Shown here: positions 1 through 10,078 of the stretch, in pieces
How the letters are laid out: the number at the start of each line of letters is the position of its first letter
Numbering within the stretch: position 1 is the first letter of the stretch
Assembly: GCF_000422205.1 (NCBI RefSeq)
Contig: NZ_ATHV01000019.1
Location: 145,859 to 209,858 of the forward strand
Direction: 5' to 3'
DNA length: 64,000 nt
Origin: Desulfovibrio sp. X2
GTDB lineage: Bacteria; Desulfobacterota; Desulfovibrionia; Desulfovibrionales; Desulfovibrionaceae
The notes under the pieces: generated by a model
The model's database searches: none
Told to the model about the DNA's origin: nothing
What the model saw: the letters and a program-made list of their open reading frames with translations, nothing else
Position numbers and translations under genes: made by a program

Positions 1-1
1 G

Positions 2-1561
2 GCGGCGGCCGCCGCCGTGCGCCTGGCCGCCGAGCTCGACGAGGGCCTCGTGGTCTTCCTCTGCCCGGACAGCGGCGAGCGCTATCTTTCCACGAGCCTC
101 TTCGCCACGCCCGAGCGCACGGGGCAGAGGATGTTCAGCCTGGCCAGCGAGGCCAAGGAAGTCCTGCTGCCTGGGCCCAAGGGACTTTCCGTCTTCACGC
201 CCGGCCCTGCCCTGGACGCGCTTTCCGACGCCGAGGCCTGGCGCCGCATCCTGCTCGCCGACGTCGTCGTGCGGGCGCAGGCAGCGCGCGGCAACGCGGC
301 CCAGGCCGTGGTCGGCCTGGCGGACATGGACGACCGCGCCCTCGAGGCGGCCCGTGCGGCGGGCATGTCGCGCGAGGCCTTCGCCGCCTTGTGCCTCAAG
401 ACCGTGCGCGCCATGGCCAGGCGCCTGGGCGTGGGCGACGGGGTGCGCTTCGTGCTCGCGACGAGCGCCACGGACCGCGCGCTCACGCTCACGCGAAAGC
501 TCCTCGGCCGCGGCCTGGCCTACGAGAAGCTGCGCAGCGTCTATTTCGACGTGCAGCGCGAGCGCGACTATGGCGCCACCTCGCGCGCCGACACGAGCGG
601 CCTGAAGATCGGCCACACCGTGGACCTCGCGGCCTACGCCAAGGACAACCCGCTGGACTTCACCCTGCTCAAGCGCGCCTCCCTGGCCGACCTCAAGGCG
701 GGCGACGTGCTGGACACGGAGTGGGGCAAGGTGCGGCCGAGCTGGTTTTTGCAGCTCGCCGCTGCCGCCCTGGAGAACCTTCCCTCCGTGGACCTCTTCC
801 TGGCCGCCGAGGCGCACCGCTTCCCGCATCTGGAGAACTTCGCCGCCATCCTGACGCGGGCGGGCGGGGCCAGGCCCCAGGTCTGGGCCGTGAGCCAGCC
901 CGTGCAGGGCAGGCCTGAAGGGGCGGAAGGCGAGGGGGGAGAGGAGACGGCCGACCTGGCCGGGCTCCTCGAGAGCGCCGCGCCGCACGACGTGCGCATG
1001 TGGCTGCTCTCGACCTCCTACCGCAAATCCCTGGCCGTGACGCGCGGCAGCCTGGCCATGTGGCAGCGCAACCGTCGCAAGGCGCAGGATCTGCTGCTGG
1101 CCCTGCACCAGGCCGCCGCGCAGAACGCGCCGACGCCTCCGGACGCCGAGGGAGCCAAGGAGATCGAGCAGGCGGTCCACGACCTGAAGGGCGCCTTCAG
1201 CCTGGCGCTGGAGGACGACCTGGGGCTGCACCATTTCTGGCCCGCTCTCTTCGCCTTCATCCGCCGGGTCAACTCCCGGCTCGCGGGCGGAGCCAGCGGT
1301 CCGGCGGCGGGAGAGGCCCTTGCCGCCCTGCGCGAGGTGGACGCGGTGCTCGGCTTCCTCGATCCCGTGGACGCGGCCTCCCTGCCGCTCGCCCCCGAGG
1401 CCTGGCCCGCAAAGGCCGCGGCCCTGGTGGCCGAGCGCGACGCCGCCCGCGCGGCGCGGGATTTCGCCCGTGCGGACGAGCTGCGCGACCGGCTCGCGGG
1501 CATGGGGCTTCGCGTCGAGGACACGCCCGGGGGGGCGCGGGTCTACCGTATGTCTTCCTGA
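2..1561 (+). CDS. Cysteine synthase C-terminus fused to degenerate cysteinyl-tRNA synthetase-like domain (5' partial)
   Basis: The frame is open to the left edge, so the gene begins outside the window; the GTG at 17 lies inside the cysteine synthase fold and is not a start. The first ~35 residues match the end of CysK/CysM (LVVFLCPDSGERYLSTSLF). The remaining ~480 follow the cysteinyl-tRNA synthetase plan: Rossmann-like part, a FPHLENF segment where CysRS has FPHHENE, a DALR-type helical domain, and the typical CysRS tail (ADELRDRLAGMGLRVEDTP). Catalytic features look lost: no HIGH motif, no KMSKS, and the zinc-ligand Cys of the RPGWHIECS segment is replaced (RPSWFLQLA). The synthetase part is probably not catalytic and may be regulatory or tRNA binding (inference). 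It converges with cfa 13 bp downstream. Confidence 0.85.
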   Translation, partial: AAAAAVRLAAELDEGLVVFLCPDSGERYLSTSLFATPERTGQRMFSLASEAKEVLLPGPKGLSVFTPGPALDALSDAEAWRRILLADVVVRAQAARGNAAQAVVGLADMDDRALEAARAAGMSREAFAALCLKTVRAMARRLGVGDGVRFVLATSATDRALTLTRKLLGRGLAYEKLRSVYFDVQRERDYGATSRADTSGLKIGHTVDLAAYAKDNPLDFTLLKRASLADLKAGDVLDTEWGKVRPSWFLQLAAAALENLPSVDLFLAAEAHRFPHLENFAAILTRAGGARPQVWAVSQPVQGRPEGAEGEGGEETADLAGLLESAAPHDVRMWLLSTSYRKSLAVTRGSLAMWQRNRRKAQDLLLALHQAAAQNAPTPPDAEGAKEIEQAVHDLKGAFSLALEDDLGLHHFWPALFAFIRRVNSRLAGGASGPAAGEALAALREVDAVLGFLDPVDAASLPLAPEAWPAKAAALVAERDAARAARDFARADELRDRLAGMGLRVEDTPGGARVYRMSS

Positions 1562-1574
1562 GGCGGGAGCGCAT

Positions 1575-2696
1575 TCAGGCGCAGACCGGACGGCAGCGAG
1601 GCTGGGCCGTGCCCGGCGCGGTGAAGACCGTCTGCCAGAGCTGGATGTCCCGGGCCCTGAAGGCGCCCGCGCACGACTGCAGGTAGTACTCCCACATGCG
1701 GCGGAAGGTCTCGCCGTAGCGTTCGCGCAAGCCCGGCCAGGCGGCGCGGAAGTTGTCCAGCCAGCACATCAGCGTCCTGTCGTAGTGCGGACCCAGGTTC
1801 TGCACGTCCTCCACCACGAAGAGCCCCTCCGCCGCCCTGGCTATCTGGGCCGTGCTCGGCAGCATGCCGTTGGGGAAGATGTAGCGGGCGATCCAGGGGT
1901 CGCACCATCTGGTGGAGACGTTGCTGCCGATGGTGTGCAGCAGGAAGACGCCGCCGGGCTCGAGGCAGCGGGCGGCCACGCGCATGAACTCGCGGTAGTT
2001 GCGGTAGCCCACGTGCTCGAACATGCCCACGGAGACGATCTTGTCGAAGGGCTCGGAAAGCGTGCGGTAGTCGGCCAGGCGGATGTCCACGGGCAGACCC
2101 GCGCAGAATTTCCTGCCGAAGGCCGCCTGCTCCCTGGAGATGGTCACGCCCACGACTGAAACCCCGTATTCCTCGGCCGCGAAGCGGGAGAGCCCTCCCC
2201 AGCCGCAGCCGATGTCGAGCAGACGTTCGCCCGGGCGCAGGCCGAGCTTGTCGCAGATGAGGCGCATCTTGTTCTTCTGCGCCTCGGGCAGGTCGTCCGT
2301 GTCCTTGAAGTAGGCGCAGCTGTACTGGCGGTAGGGGTCGAGAAAGGCGGCGAAGAGGTCGTTCCCCAGGTCGTAGTGGCGCTCGGCCACCACGCGGGCC
2401 CGCGCCGGAGTCTGGAGATTGAGGATCACAGCGGGCAGGACGGCGCACACGAAGCGCAGCCCCCCGTGGACCTTTTGGGCCGCGTGGGAGCGCACCAGGC
2501 GGTGGATGAGCTCGTCGATGCGCTCGCAGTCCCACCATCCGGCCATGTAGCCCTCGCCCAGGGCGAGGTTCTTGCGGGTCAGCACCCGGGGGTAGAGGCG
2601 CTCGTCGTGGACGTGCATGTCCCAGGGCGCCGGACCGTCCAGGGCCACTCCGGCCCCGGCCAGAAGTTCGCTGAAGACGGATTTTGCGTTGTTCAT
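1575..2696 (-). CDS. cfa: Cyclopropane-fatty-acyl-phospholipid synthase
   Basis: A 373-residue SAM-dependent methyltransferase that adds a methylene bridge to unsaturated acyl chains of membrane phospholipids. The SAM-binding motif LLDIGCGWGGL is near residue 160, followed by VVGVTISREQ and the family signature SVGMFEHVGYRNY. Length is typical for bacterial Cfa. The ATG at 2696 is chosen because AGGATGCGAAG lies just before it; the frame stays open further upstream but that stretch is low-complexity and overlaps a likely promoter. It is monocistronic, tail to tail with the cysteine synthase fusion. Confidence 0.93.
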   Translation of the reverse strand: MNNAKSVFSELLAGAGVALDGPAPWDMHVHDERLYPRVLTRKNLALGEGYMAGWWDCERIDELIHRLVRSHAAQKVHGGLRFVCAVLPAVILNLQTPARARVVAERHYDLGNDLFAAFLDPYRQYSCAYFKDTDDLPEAQKNKMRLICDKLGLRPGERLLDIGCGWGGLSRFAAEEYGVSVVGVTISREQAAFGRKFCAGLPVDIRLADYRTLSEPFDKIVSVGMFEHVGYRNYREFMRVAARCLEPGGVFLLHTIGSNVSTRWCDPWIARYIFPNGMLPSTAQIARAAEGLFVVEDVQNLGPHYDRTLMCWLDNFRAAWPGLRERYGETFRRMWEYYLQSCAGAFRARDIQLWQTVFTAPGTAQPRCRPVCA

Positions 2697-2839
2697 CTTC
2701 GCATCCTTTCTTCGCTTTGCGCGCGGAGTGCGTGCCGCGTGGTTCTCCCTCTGTGGCGCCGTGCGCCGTGCCGATGTGTTTCCTGCCGTCCCCGCGGCGC
2801 CTTGCCCGCTCACGCCGGGGAGTTTTCCCATCTATATGC

Positions 2840-2868
2840 GTATATTACCCGTAGCGGCATGTCGTCAA
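2840..2868 (-). promoter_or_regulatory. Candidate sigma70 promoter for cfa
   Basis: On the reverse strand a TTGACG box (2863-2868) is followed after 17 bases by ATATAC (2840-2845), in a locally AT-rich patch. It would give cfa a leader of about 140 nt. The -10 could equally be the overlapping TAATAT at a 15-base spacing. Prediction by eye only. Confidence 0.4.
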
Positions 2869-2930
2869 TCAAGAGTGGAGAAAAGTCGGGACCGCGGAAT
2901 GGGGAGCGGCCGGAAGAGGGCGGGCGCCAA

Positions 2931-2957
2931 ACGAAAAGGGCGGCCCGAAGGCCGCCC
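2931..2957 (-). terminator. Rho-independent terminator of the ior/sigma54-regulator operon
   Basis: Perfect 8-bp stem (GGGCGGCC at 2938-2945 against GGCCGCCC at 2950-2957). Read on the reverse strand it has a TTCG tetraloop followed by TTTTCGTTT. It lies about 40 bases past the stop of the sigma54 activator gene and separates it from cfa. Confidence 0.8.
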
Positions 2958-2994
2958 AGTGTCGCGTCGTGTCGGCGCATTCTCTGCGCGGTTC

Positions 2995-4584
<1,590 letters not shown>

Positions 4585-4589
4585 TCTGC

Positions 4590-5201
4590 TCAGGCGGCCT
4601 TGGCATCGCACACGGCTTTGGCGCCGAGCTCGATGGCCTTGAGGTTGATGTCGTGCAGCTTCGGGTTCATCCGGGCGCGGATGGTCTCGGCCAGGCGCGC
4701 CAGTCCGAAGGGCAGCCGCTCGGCCGCGCAAAGCGCGCCGAGCAGGACCATGTTCGCGGCCTGGGGGGCGCCGGCCGCCTTGCCCAGCGAGATGGCCGGG
4801 ATGAAGTAGCTCTGCGCGGCGCATGCGCGCACGGCCTTCTCGATGGCCGAAAGGTCGGGGCAGCTCTCCTTGCCGCGGCTCACGCCGATGGTCGCGATGG
4901 CCTCGGACGAGGAGATCACGAGGCCGCCCGGCGCCAGATAGGGCAGGGCGCGCAGCGTCTCCAGCGGCTCGAAGCCGAGGAGCACGTGGGCCTCGCCGTG
5001 GGCGATGCGCGGGCTGCGGTAGCCGCCCACGAGCACCGTGGACTCGACCACGCCGCCGCGCTGGGCCATGCCGTGGATCTCGCCGGCCGTGACGGCCAGT
5101 CCTTCGCCCAGGGCCGCCTGGGCCAGGATCTTGGTGGCCGTGAGCGTGCCCTGGCCGCCCACGCCGGTGAGGAAGACGCGTGTGCGTATGGTCTGGCTCA
5201 T
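4590..5201 (-). CDS. iorB: Indolepyruvate ferredoxin oxidoreductase, beta subunit
   Basis: A 203-residue gamma/beta-type subunit of a 2-oxoacid:ferredoxin oxidoreductase. The N-terminus has the nucleotide-fold signature GVGGQGTLTATKILAQAAL and the following EIHGMAQRGGVVESTV segment characteristic of IorB. With IorA it oxidatively decarboxylates aryl pyruvates, derived from aromatic amino acids, to aryl-acetyl-CoA while reducing ferredoxin in the cytoplasm. Its ATG overlaps the iorA stop (ATGA), which implies translational coupling. Confidence 0.92.
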   Translation of the reverse strand: MSQTIRTRVFLTGVGGQGTLTATKILAQAALGEGLAVTAGEIHGMAQRGGVVESTVLVGGYRSPRIAHGEAHVLLGFEPLETLRALPYLAPGGLVISSSEAIATIGVSRGKESCPDLSAIEKAVRACAAQSYFIPAISLGKAAGAPQAANMVLLGALCAAERLPFGLARLAETIRARMNPKLHDINLKAIELGAKAVCDAKAA

Positions 5202-7060
5202 TTGCTCCCCCTCTTGCGGGCCTTGATGTCCTTGGAAACCTGCAGGCAGACCATGCAGCCGGTGCAGGTGCTCTCGTCCACGGCGACGCTGCCGTCGGCC
5301 TCGACCTTGAAGGAGGGGCAGGCCAGCTCGTCCAGGCAGGCGCGCACGGACTCGGTGGTCTCGGGGATGTAGGCCACCTGGGCGAACTTCTTGCCCAGGA
5401 GCCTTCTCGCGTGCAGCGGGCAGGGCTCCTTGGCCACCAGGACGCGCACGCCGGAGACGGCCTTCAGCTCTTCCAGGGCCTCGCGCATGGCCTTCAGGTT
5501 CGTCGGGCTCACGGTGCGCACCTCGGTGACGCCGCAGCCGCGCACCACGGCTTCCACGTCCACCTGGGCCTCGTTGGCGCCCAGGCTGTGGACCTCCACG
5601 CCCGGGTTGGGCTGGTGGCCGGTCATGGCCGTGGTGTGGTTGTCCAGGACGACCACGAGCAGGTCGTGGCGGTTGAAGACCGCGTTGACGATGCCGGTGA
5701 TGCCGGAATGGAAGAAGGTTGAGTCGCCGATGAAGGCCACCACCGGCTTGCCGGACGCCTTGGCGAAGCCCGAGCCCGCGCTGATGCTCGAGCCCATGCA
5801 GAGCAGGAAGTCCGCGGCCGCGAGCGGCGGCAGTATGCCGAGCGTGTAGCAGCCGATGTCCGAGGAATAGAAGGCGTCGTTGCCGAAGACCTGGCGCACG
5901 GCGAAGTAGGAGGCGCGGTGCGGACAGCCGGAGCAGAGGTTGGGCGGACGCTGCGGCAGTCCGGCCAGCAGTTCCTGGGACGCGGCGCAGGCGTGCGCGG
6001 TGGGCTTGCCCACCCCGGCGGCCTGGGCCAGGACACCGGCCAGGAGCCGCGTGTCGTACTCGCCGAGCCTGGTGAGCCCGGCGAAGCCCTTGCCCAGGAT
6101 CTCGACGCCGAGGCCGTGCTTCTGCGCCAGGGCGCGCAGCTCGTTCTCGAGCACGGGCTCGCCTTCCTCGACCACCACGAGCCGCTTGAGCGAGGACATG
6201 AACTCCAGGCACAGCTTTTCGGGCAGGGGATAGGTGAAGCCGAGGGAGAGGACCTGCAGCGCGTCGTGAAGCCCGAGTTCGTCCTGGGCGTCCTTGACGT
6301 AAGCCCGGGAGATGCCCGAGGCCACCACGCCGACCCCGCCCTTGCCCGTGATCTCGTTGTAGCGGCAGCCCTCCATCTCGGCCTTGATCTCGTCGAGCTT
6401 CTTCAGGAGCTCCACGTGGCGCACGCGGGCCACGGCGGGCACGGGCACGAAGCGGCGCGGGTTCTTGACCGGTTCGCCGGCGGAGGCGGGCTCGCGCACG
6501 TCGCCGAAGGTCACCGGGCCGCGCATGTGGTTGACGCGGGTGGTGGTGCGCAGAAGGACCGGCTGCTGCCAGACGCGCGAGAGCGTCAGGGCGTCGCGGG
6601 CCATGTCCTTGGCCTCCTGGGCCGTGGAGGGCTCGAAGACCGGCATCCCGGCGAGGCGCGCGTAGAGGCGGTTGTCCTGCTCGTTCTGGCTGGAATGGCA
6701 GCCCGGATCGTCGGCCGAGAGCAGCACCAGGCCGCCCGGAACGCCCACGTAGGCGAGCGTCATCAGGGGGTCGGCGGCCACGTTCACGCCCACGTGCTTC
6801 ATGGTGGTCAGGGTCATGGAGCCGGCAAGGGCCGCTCCGCCGCCTACCTCGAGGGCCACCTTCTCGTTGACGGAGTATTCGAAGTAGTACTTCCCGTCGG
6901 GCGAGAGGCGGAAGAAGGTGTCGGGCGCCTCGCTCGACGGGGTGCCGGGGTAGCAGGTCACCACTTCGATGCCTGCCTCCACCGCGCCGCGCACGATGGC
7001 CTCGTTGCCGAGCAGCAGTTCGATGTCACCGGCAGTGCCGGAAAGGATCGGATGTGCCAT
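5198..7060 (-). CDS. iorA: Indolepyruvate ferredoxin oxidoreductase, alpha subunit
   Basis: A 620-residue subunit carrying the pyrimidine/transketolase-like N-domain (GNEAIVRGAVEAG, CYPGTPSSE) and a thiamine diphosphate domain (CSGCPHRASYF; GDSTFFHSGI with the downstream Asn, VLDNHTTAMTG). The C-terminal ferredoxin domain is reduced: only a CP (ELACPSF) and one CxxCxxC (CTGCMVC) remain, enough for a single [4Fe-4S] cluster instead of two. TAAGGAGAGAG precedes the ATG and overlaps the stop of the upstream YfgM-like gene. Aryl-pyruvate specificity is inferred from the family and the pairing with iorB. Confidence 0.93.
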   Translation of the reverse strand: MAHPILSGTAGDIELLLGNEAIVRGAVEAGIEVVTCYPGTPSSEAPDTFFRLSPDGKYYFEYSVNEKVALEVGGGAALAGSMTLTTMKHVGVNVAADPLMTLAYVGVPGGLVLLSADDPGCHSSQNEQDNRLYARLAGMPVFEPSTAQEAKDMARDALTLSRVWQQPVLLRTTTRVNHMRGPVTFGDVREPASAGEPVKNPRRFVPVPAVARVRHVELLKKLDEIKAEMEGCRYNEITGKGGVGVVASGISRAYVKDAQDELGLHDALQVLSLGFTYPLPEKLCLEFMSSLKRLVVVEEGEPVLENELRALAQKHGLGVEILGKGFAGLTRLGEYDTRLLAGVLAQAAGVGKPTAHACAASQELLAGLPQRPPNLCSGCPHRASYFAVRQVFGNDAFYSSDIGCYTLGILPPLAAADFLLCMGSSISAGSGFAKASGKPVVAFIGDSTFFHSGITGIVNAVFNRHDLLVVVLDNHTTAMTGHQPNPGVEVHSLGANEAQVDVEAVVRGCGVTEVRTVSPTNLKAMREALEELKAVSGVRVLVAKEPCPLHARRLLGKKFAQVAYIPETTESVRACLDELACPSFKVEADGSVAVDESTCTGCMVCLQVSKDIKARKRGSK

Positions 7061-7077
7061 GCGGATAATCTCTCTCC

Positions 7078-7731
7078 TTAGGACTTGGGCGTGGTCTGCG
7101 CCTTGAACTGGGCGATCTTGCTTTCGAAATAGGGATTGGGATTGCCCGCGCTTTGGGCCTGCAGGGCCTCGTAGGCCGCGAGCGCCGCCTTGGGATCTCC
7201 GGCCGCCTCGGCCGCCGCCGCGGTCTGCATGGCGACGATGCCGTTGAACCCGGCCGGGGCCTTGTCCTTGAGCGCCAGGAGCAGGCCGAGGGATTCCTTG
7301 GCCTTGCCCGCCTGGAGCAGCGCTCCGGCCTGGCCGAGGGTGGCGGCCACGGACAGGGCCGGGGAGGTCTCCTTCGCGAGCGTGGCGTATGCGGCGGCCG
7401 CGGCGTCGTACTGCTTGGCCTGCATGGCCGCGTCGGCCAGGGAGAAGAGGGCGTTCACGCGCACCGAGGCGGGCGCGCCCGCGGCGAAGGCCTCCAGCGC
7501 CTTGACGCGCTCGGTGCCGGTCTTCTCCAGGAGGATGGTCCCCAACTCGTCGTTGGCCTTGCTGGTCGAGCGCTCCTTCTGCCAGTCCCAGATGCCGATG
7601 GCCCCGGCCACGATGACGGCCGTGATCATGGCCGCGACGATGGGCTTCAGGTTGGCGGCCAGCCAGTCGGGCAGACCGAGTTCGGCGGCGAAGGAGGGAA
7701 CGGAAGGCTGCTTGCTCGTTTCAGGGGACAT
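7078..7731 (-). CDS. YfgM-like membrane-anchored TPR protein
   Basis: A 217-residue protein with a soluble N-terminus, one transmembrane segment (about residues 30-50, AAMITAVIVAGAIGIW) and an Ala-rich TPR-like helical domain outside the cytoplasm. This resembles YfgM, an ancillary partner of the Sec translocon and periplasmic chaperones. ATG at 7731 is preferred over one 18 codons upstream because GGAGG stands 9 bases before it. First gene of the operon with iorA, iorB and the sigma54 activator. The assignment is by architecture; sequence conservation in this family is low. Confidence 0.65.
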   Translation of the reverse strand: MSPETSKQPSVPSFAAELGLPDWLAANLKPIVAAMITAVIVAGAIGIWDWQKERSTSKANDELGTILLEKTGTERVKALEAFAAGAPASVRVNALFSLADAAMQAKQYDAAAAAYATLAKETSPALSVAATLGQAGALLQAGKAKESLGLLLALKDKAPAGFNGIVAMQTAAAAEAAGDPKAALAAYEALQAQSAGNPNPYFESKIAQFKAQTTPKS

Positions 7732-7772
7732 GCGATGAGGCCTCCATGGTGATTTTACGAAAATGAAGGTTT

Positions 7773-7801
7773 CTTCTAGGCTCAAATGACAAAAAGATCA
7801 A
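7773..7801 (-). promoter_or_regulatory. Candidate promoter of the yfgM-like/iorAB/regulator operon
   Basis: On the reverse strand TTGATC (7796-7801) and TAGAAG (7773-7778) are separated by 17 bases, in an AT-rich patch about 45 bases upstream of the ATG. The rest of the 319-base gap up to proA holds no convincing gene; the forward open stretch from 7786 runs out of frame into proA and has no family resemblance. Confidence 0.35.
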
Positions 7802-8006
7802 AAAGATTCTTGGGCAACGCACGACGCGCCGGAGGGCCAACCGCACGAAATGGCATGAAAAGCCAGTTGTTTCGGGAAAAGGCGAGGTCCGGCGAGGCCG
7901 TTACTTATGGACCCAAGCGCCGCATGGCGTCAAGTAGTGACAAAAATGGTCTTGCCCCTTGCCGCGCCTTTTGCCAAGCGGCGGCCATTCTGCTATCCGT
8001 GAGAAT

Positions 8007-8027
8007 GCCGGGCGGCATCCGCCCGGC
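8007..8027 (+). other. Perfect hairpin in the proA leader
   Basis: GCCGGGCGG (8007-8015), loop CAT, then CCGCCCGGC (8019-8027): a 9-bp uninterrupted stem directly before the TTTCTTCT tract and the proA ribosome binding site (GGAGGAG, about 8038). It could be the terminator of an unseen upstream transcript or a structure limiting proA translation; nothing in the sequence decides between these. Confidence 0.5.
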
Positions 8028-8050
8028 CATTTCTTCTGGAGGAGACGGGA

Positions 8051-9310
8051 ATGGACATGCAGGAGACGATGCGCAGCGTGGCGGCCGGAGCCAGGGAGGC
8101 CTCTCGGGCCATGGCCGGAGCGGGCGGAGCGCAGAAGGACGCGGTCCTGCTCGCCACCGCGCGGCTCTTGGACGAGCGCCGCCAGGCGCTGCGCGCGGCC
8201 AACGCCAAGGACGTCGAGGCCGCCAGGGCCGGAGGCATGGACGCCGCCAAGCTGGACCGCCTGACCCTGTCCGACAAGGTCATCGACTCCATGATCCAGG
8301 CCTGCCGCGAGGTGGCGGGCCAGTCCGATCCCGTGGGCGAGATCGAAGCCATGTCCAAGCGGCCCAACGGCCTGCTCGTGGGCCGCATGCGCGTGCCGCT
8401 CGGCGTCATCTGCATGATCTACGAGTCGCGGCCCAACGTGACCATCGATGCCGCCATACTCTGCCTCAAGGCGGGCAACGCGGTCATCCTGCGCGGCGGT
8501 TCCGAGGCCTTCAACTCCAACCAGGCGCTCGGCGCCGTGCTGCGCGACGCCCTGGCCGAGCAGGGGCTGCCGCCCGACGTGGCCCAGATACTCGCCACCA
8601 CCGACCGCGCGGCGGTCTCGCATCTGCTGAAGCTCGACGAGTACATCGACGTGGTCATCCCGCGCGGCGGCGAGGGGCTCATCCGCGCCGTGGTCGAGCA
8701 GGCCACCATGCCGGTGCTCAAGCACTACAAGGGTGTCTGCCATCTTTATGTGGACCGGGACGCGGACCTCGACGAGGCGCTCGCCATCACCTTCAACGCC
8801 AAGGTGCAGCGCCCCGGCGTGTGCAACGCCCTGGAGTGCCTGCTGGTGAACGAGTCCGAGGCCGAGGCCCTCCTGCCCCGCGTGGGCGAAAAGCTCGGCG
8901 GCGCGGGCGTCTCCTTCCGCGCCTGCCCGGCCTCCCTGCCCCTGCTGGGCAAGACGGCCGAGCCCGCCTCGCCCGGTGATTTCGGCCACGAGTTCCACTC
9001 CCTGGTCCTCGCGGTCAAGGTCGTGCCGGACATGGACGCGGCCCTCGACCACATCGCGCGCAACGGCTCGAACCACACCGAGGCCATCTGCACCCGCGAC
9101 CACGGCCGGGCCATGCGCTTTCTGCGCGAGGCCGACGCCTCGCTCGTGCTGGTCAACGCCTCCACGCGCTTCAACGACGGCGGCGAGCTCGGCCTCGGCG
9201 CGGAGATCGGCATCTCCACCTCCAAGCTGCACGCCTACGGCCCCATGGGGGTGCGGGAGTTGACCGCGACCAAGTTCGTGGCCTTCGGCGAGGGGCAGGT
9301 CCGCGGCTGA
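8051..9310 (+). CDS. proA: Gamma-glutamyl phosphate reductase
   Basis: A 419-residue NADPH-dependent enzyme reducing gamma-glutamyl phosphate to glutamate semialdehyde in proline synthesis. It has the aldehyde dehydrogenase-like fold with the catalytic Cys in PGVCNALE, plus NAVILRGGSEAFNSN and GPMGVRELTATKF near the end. Length is normal. GGAGGAG lies 8-10 bases before the ATG. Its stop overlaps the nadD start (TGATG), so the two are co-translated. Confidence 0.96.
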   Translation: MDMQETMRSVAAGAREASRAMAGAGGAQKDAVLLATARLLDERRQALRAANAKDVEAARAGGMDAAKLDRLTLSDKVIDSMIQACREVAGQSDPVGEIEAMSKRPNGLLVGRMRVPLGVICMIYESRPNVTIDAAILCLKAGNAVILRGGSEAFNSNQALGAVLRDALAEQGLPPDVAQILATTDRAAVSHLLKLDEYIDVVIPRGGEGLIRAVVEQATMPVLKHYKGVCHLYVDRDADLDEALAITFNAKVQRPGVCNALECLLVNESEAEALLPRVGEKLGGAGVSFRACPASLPLLGKTAEPASPGDFGHEFHSLVLAVKVVPDMDAALDHIARNGSNHTEAICTRDHGRAMRFLREADASLVLVNASTRFNDGGELGLGAEIGISTSKLHAYGPMGVRELTATKFVAFGEGQVRG

Positions 9311-10008
9311 TGCGGCTCGGCCTCTTCGGCGGGACCTTCAACCCCGTGCACTGCGGCCATGTGCGCATGGCCGTGGAGGCGCGCGAGGCGCTCGGACTCG
9401 ACCGCGTCGAGTTCGTCCTGGCCGCGCGGCCGCCGCACAAGCAGGGGGAGGGCATCCTGCCCTTCGCGCTGCGCTGGCGGCTGCTCTCCCTCGCCCTGTG
9501 CGGCCTTGAGGGGTACGCCCCGAGCCTCTCCGAACAGCTCCTGGAAGGGCCGTCCTACACCGTGCGCACCCTGGAGGACTACCGCAGGCGGCTGCCCGAT
9601 GCGGAGCTTCATTTCATCTGCGGCTCCACAGACCTCCTGTGCATGGACAAGTGGATGCGCGGCCGCGACCTGCCCATGCTCGCCTCCCTGGCCGTGCTGC
9701 CGCGCCCGGGCGCCAACCGTGCCGCAGCGCGCGGCTTCGTGGCCTCCTTCTGGCCGGAAGCCCGCGAGGAATCGCCCGACTGCTGGCGGGTGCCCGGCGG
9801 CCGGGAGATCAGGCTGCTCGACGCGCCGCTTCTGGACGTGAGCGCCACCCTGGTGCGCGAGCGCTTCCGCGCCGGGCGCAGCCTCGCCTGCCTGCTGCCC
9901 TGCAGGGTCGAGGCGGCGCTTTGGGCCATGCGCCGCGACGCCGAGGCGGCCTGGGGGATGTCCCAGGCGCCGGGCGAAGGCGACGATCGCCCGTGCAGCG
10001 GCGACTGA
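9310..10008 (+). CDS. nadD: Nicotinate-nucleotide adenylyltransferase
   Basis: A 232-residue NaMN adenylyltransferase of NAD synthesis. The nucleotidyltransferase signature GGTFNPVHCGHV is at the N-terminus, PPHKQG follows near residue 42, and the second ATP-binding motif appears as DVSATLVRERF in place of the usual ISST.IR. Its ATG overlaps the proA stop. It ends about 70 bases before a convergent glycosyltransferase gene. Confidence 0.93.
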   Translation: MRLGLFGGTFNPVHCGHVRMAVEAREALGLDRVEFVLAARPPHKQGEGILPFALRWRLLSLALCGLEGYAPSLSEQLLEGPSYTVRTLEDYRRRLPDAELHFICGSTDLLCMDKWMRGRDLPMLASLAVLPRPGANRAAARGFVASFWPEAREESPDCWRVPGGREIRLLDAPLLDVSATLVRERFRAGRSLACLLPCRVEAALWAMRRDAEAAWGMSQAPGEGDDRPCSGD

Positions 10009-10078
10009 ACGCCTGCCTGCGGGCCGTTCGACTGCGTGCGCCTTCCGCGCTTCTTCCTTTTTCGGGGAAATATTCCGG

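Noticed and set aside
17..19. GTG as start of the first gene
   Set aside because: The frame is open upstream and residues before and after fit the interior of cysteine synthase, so the gene is cut by the window edge.
7786..8050. Forward open stretch between the YfgM-like gene and proA
   Set aside because: It continues out of frame into proA, has no ribosome binding site or family motif and overlaps a likely promoter and hairpin.
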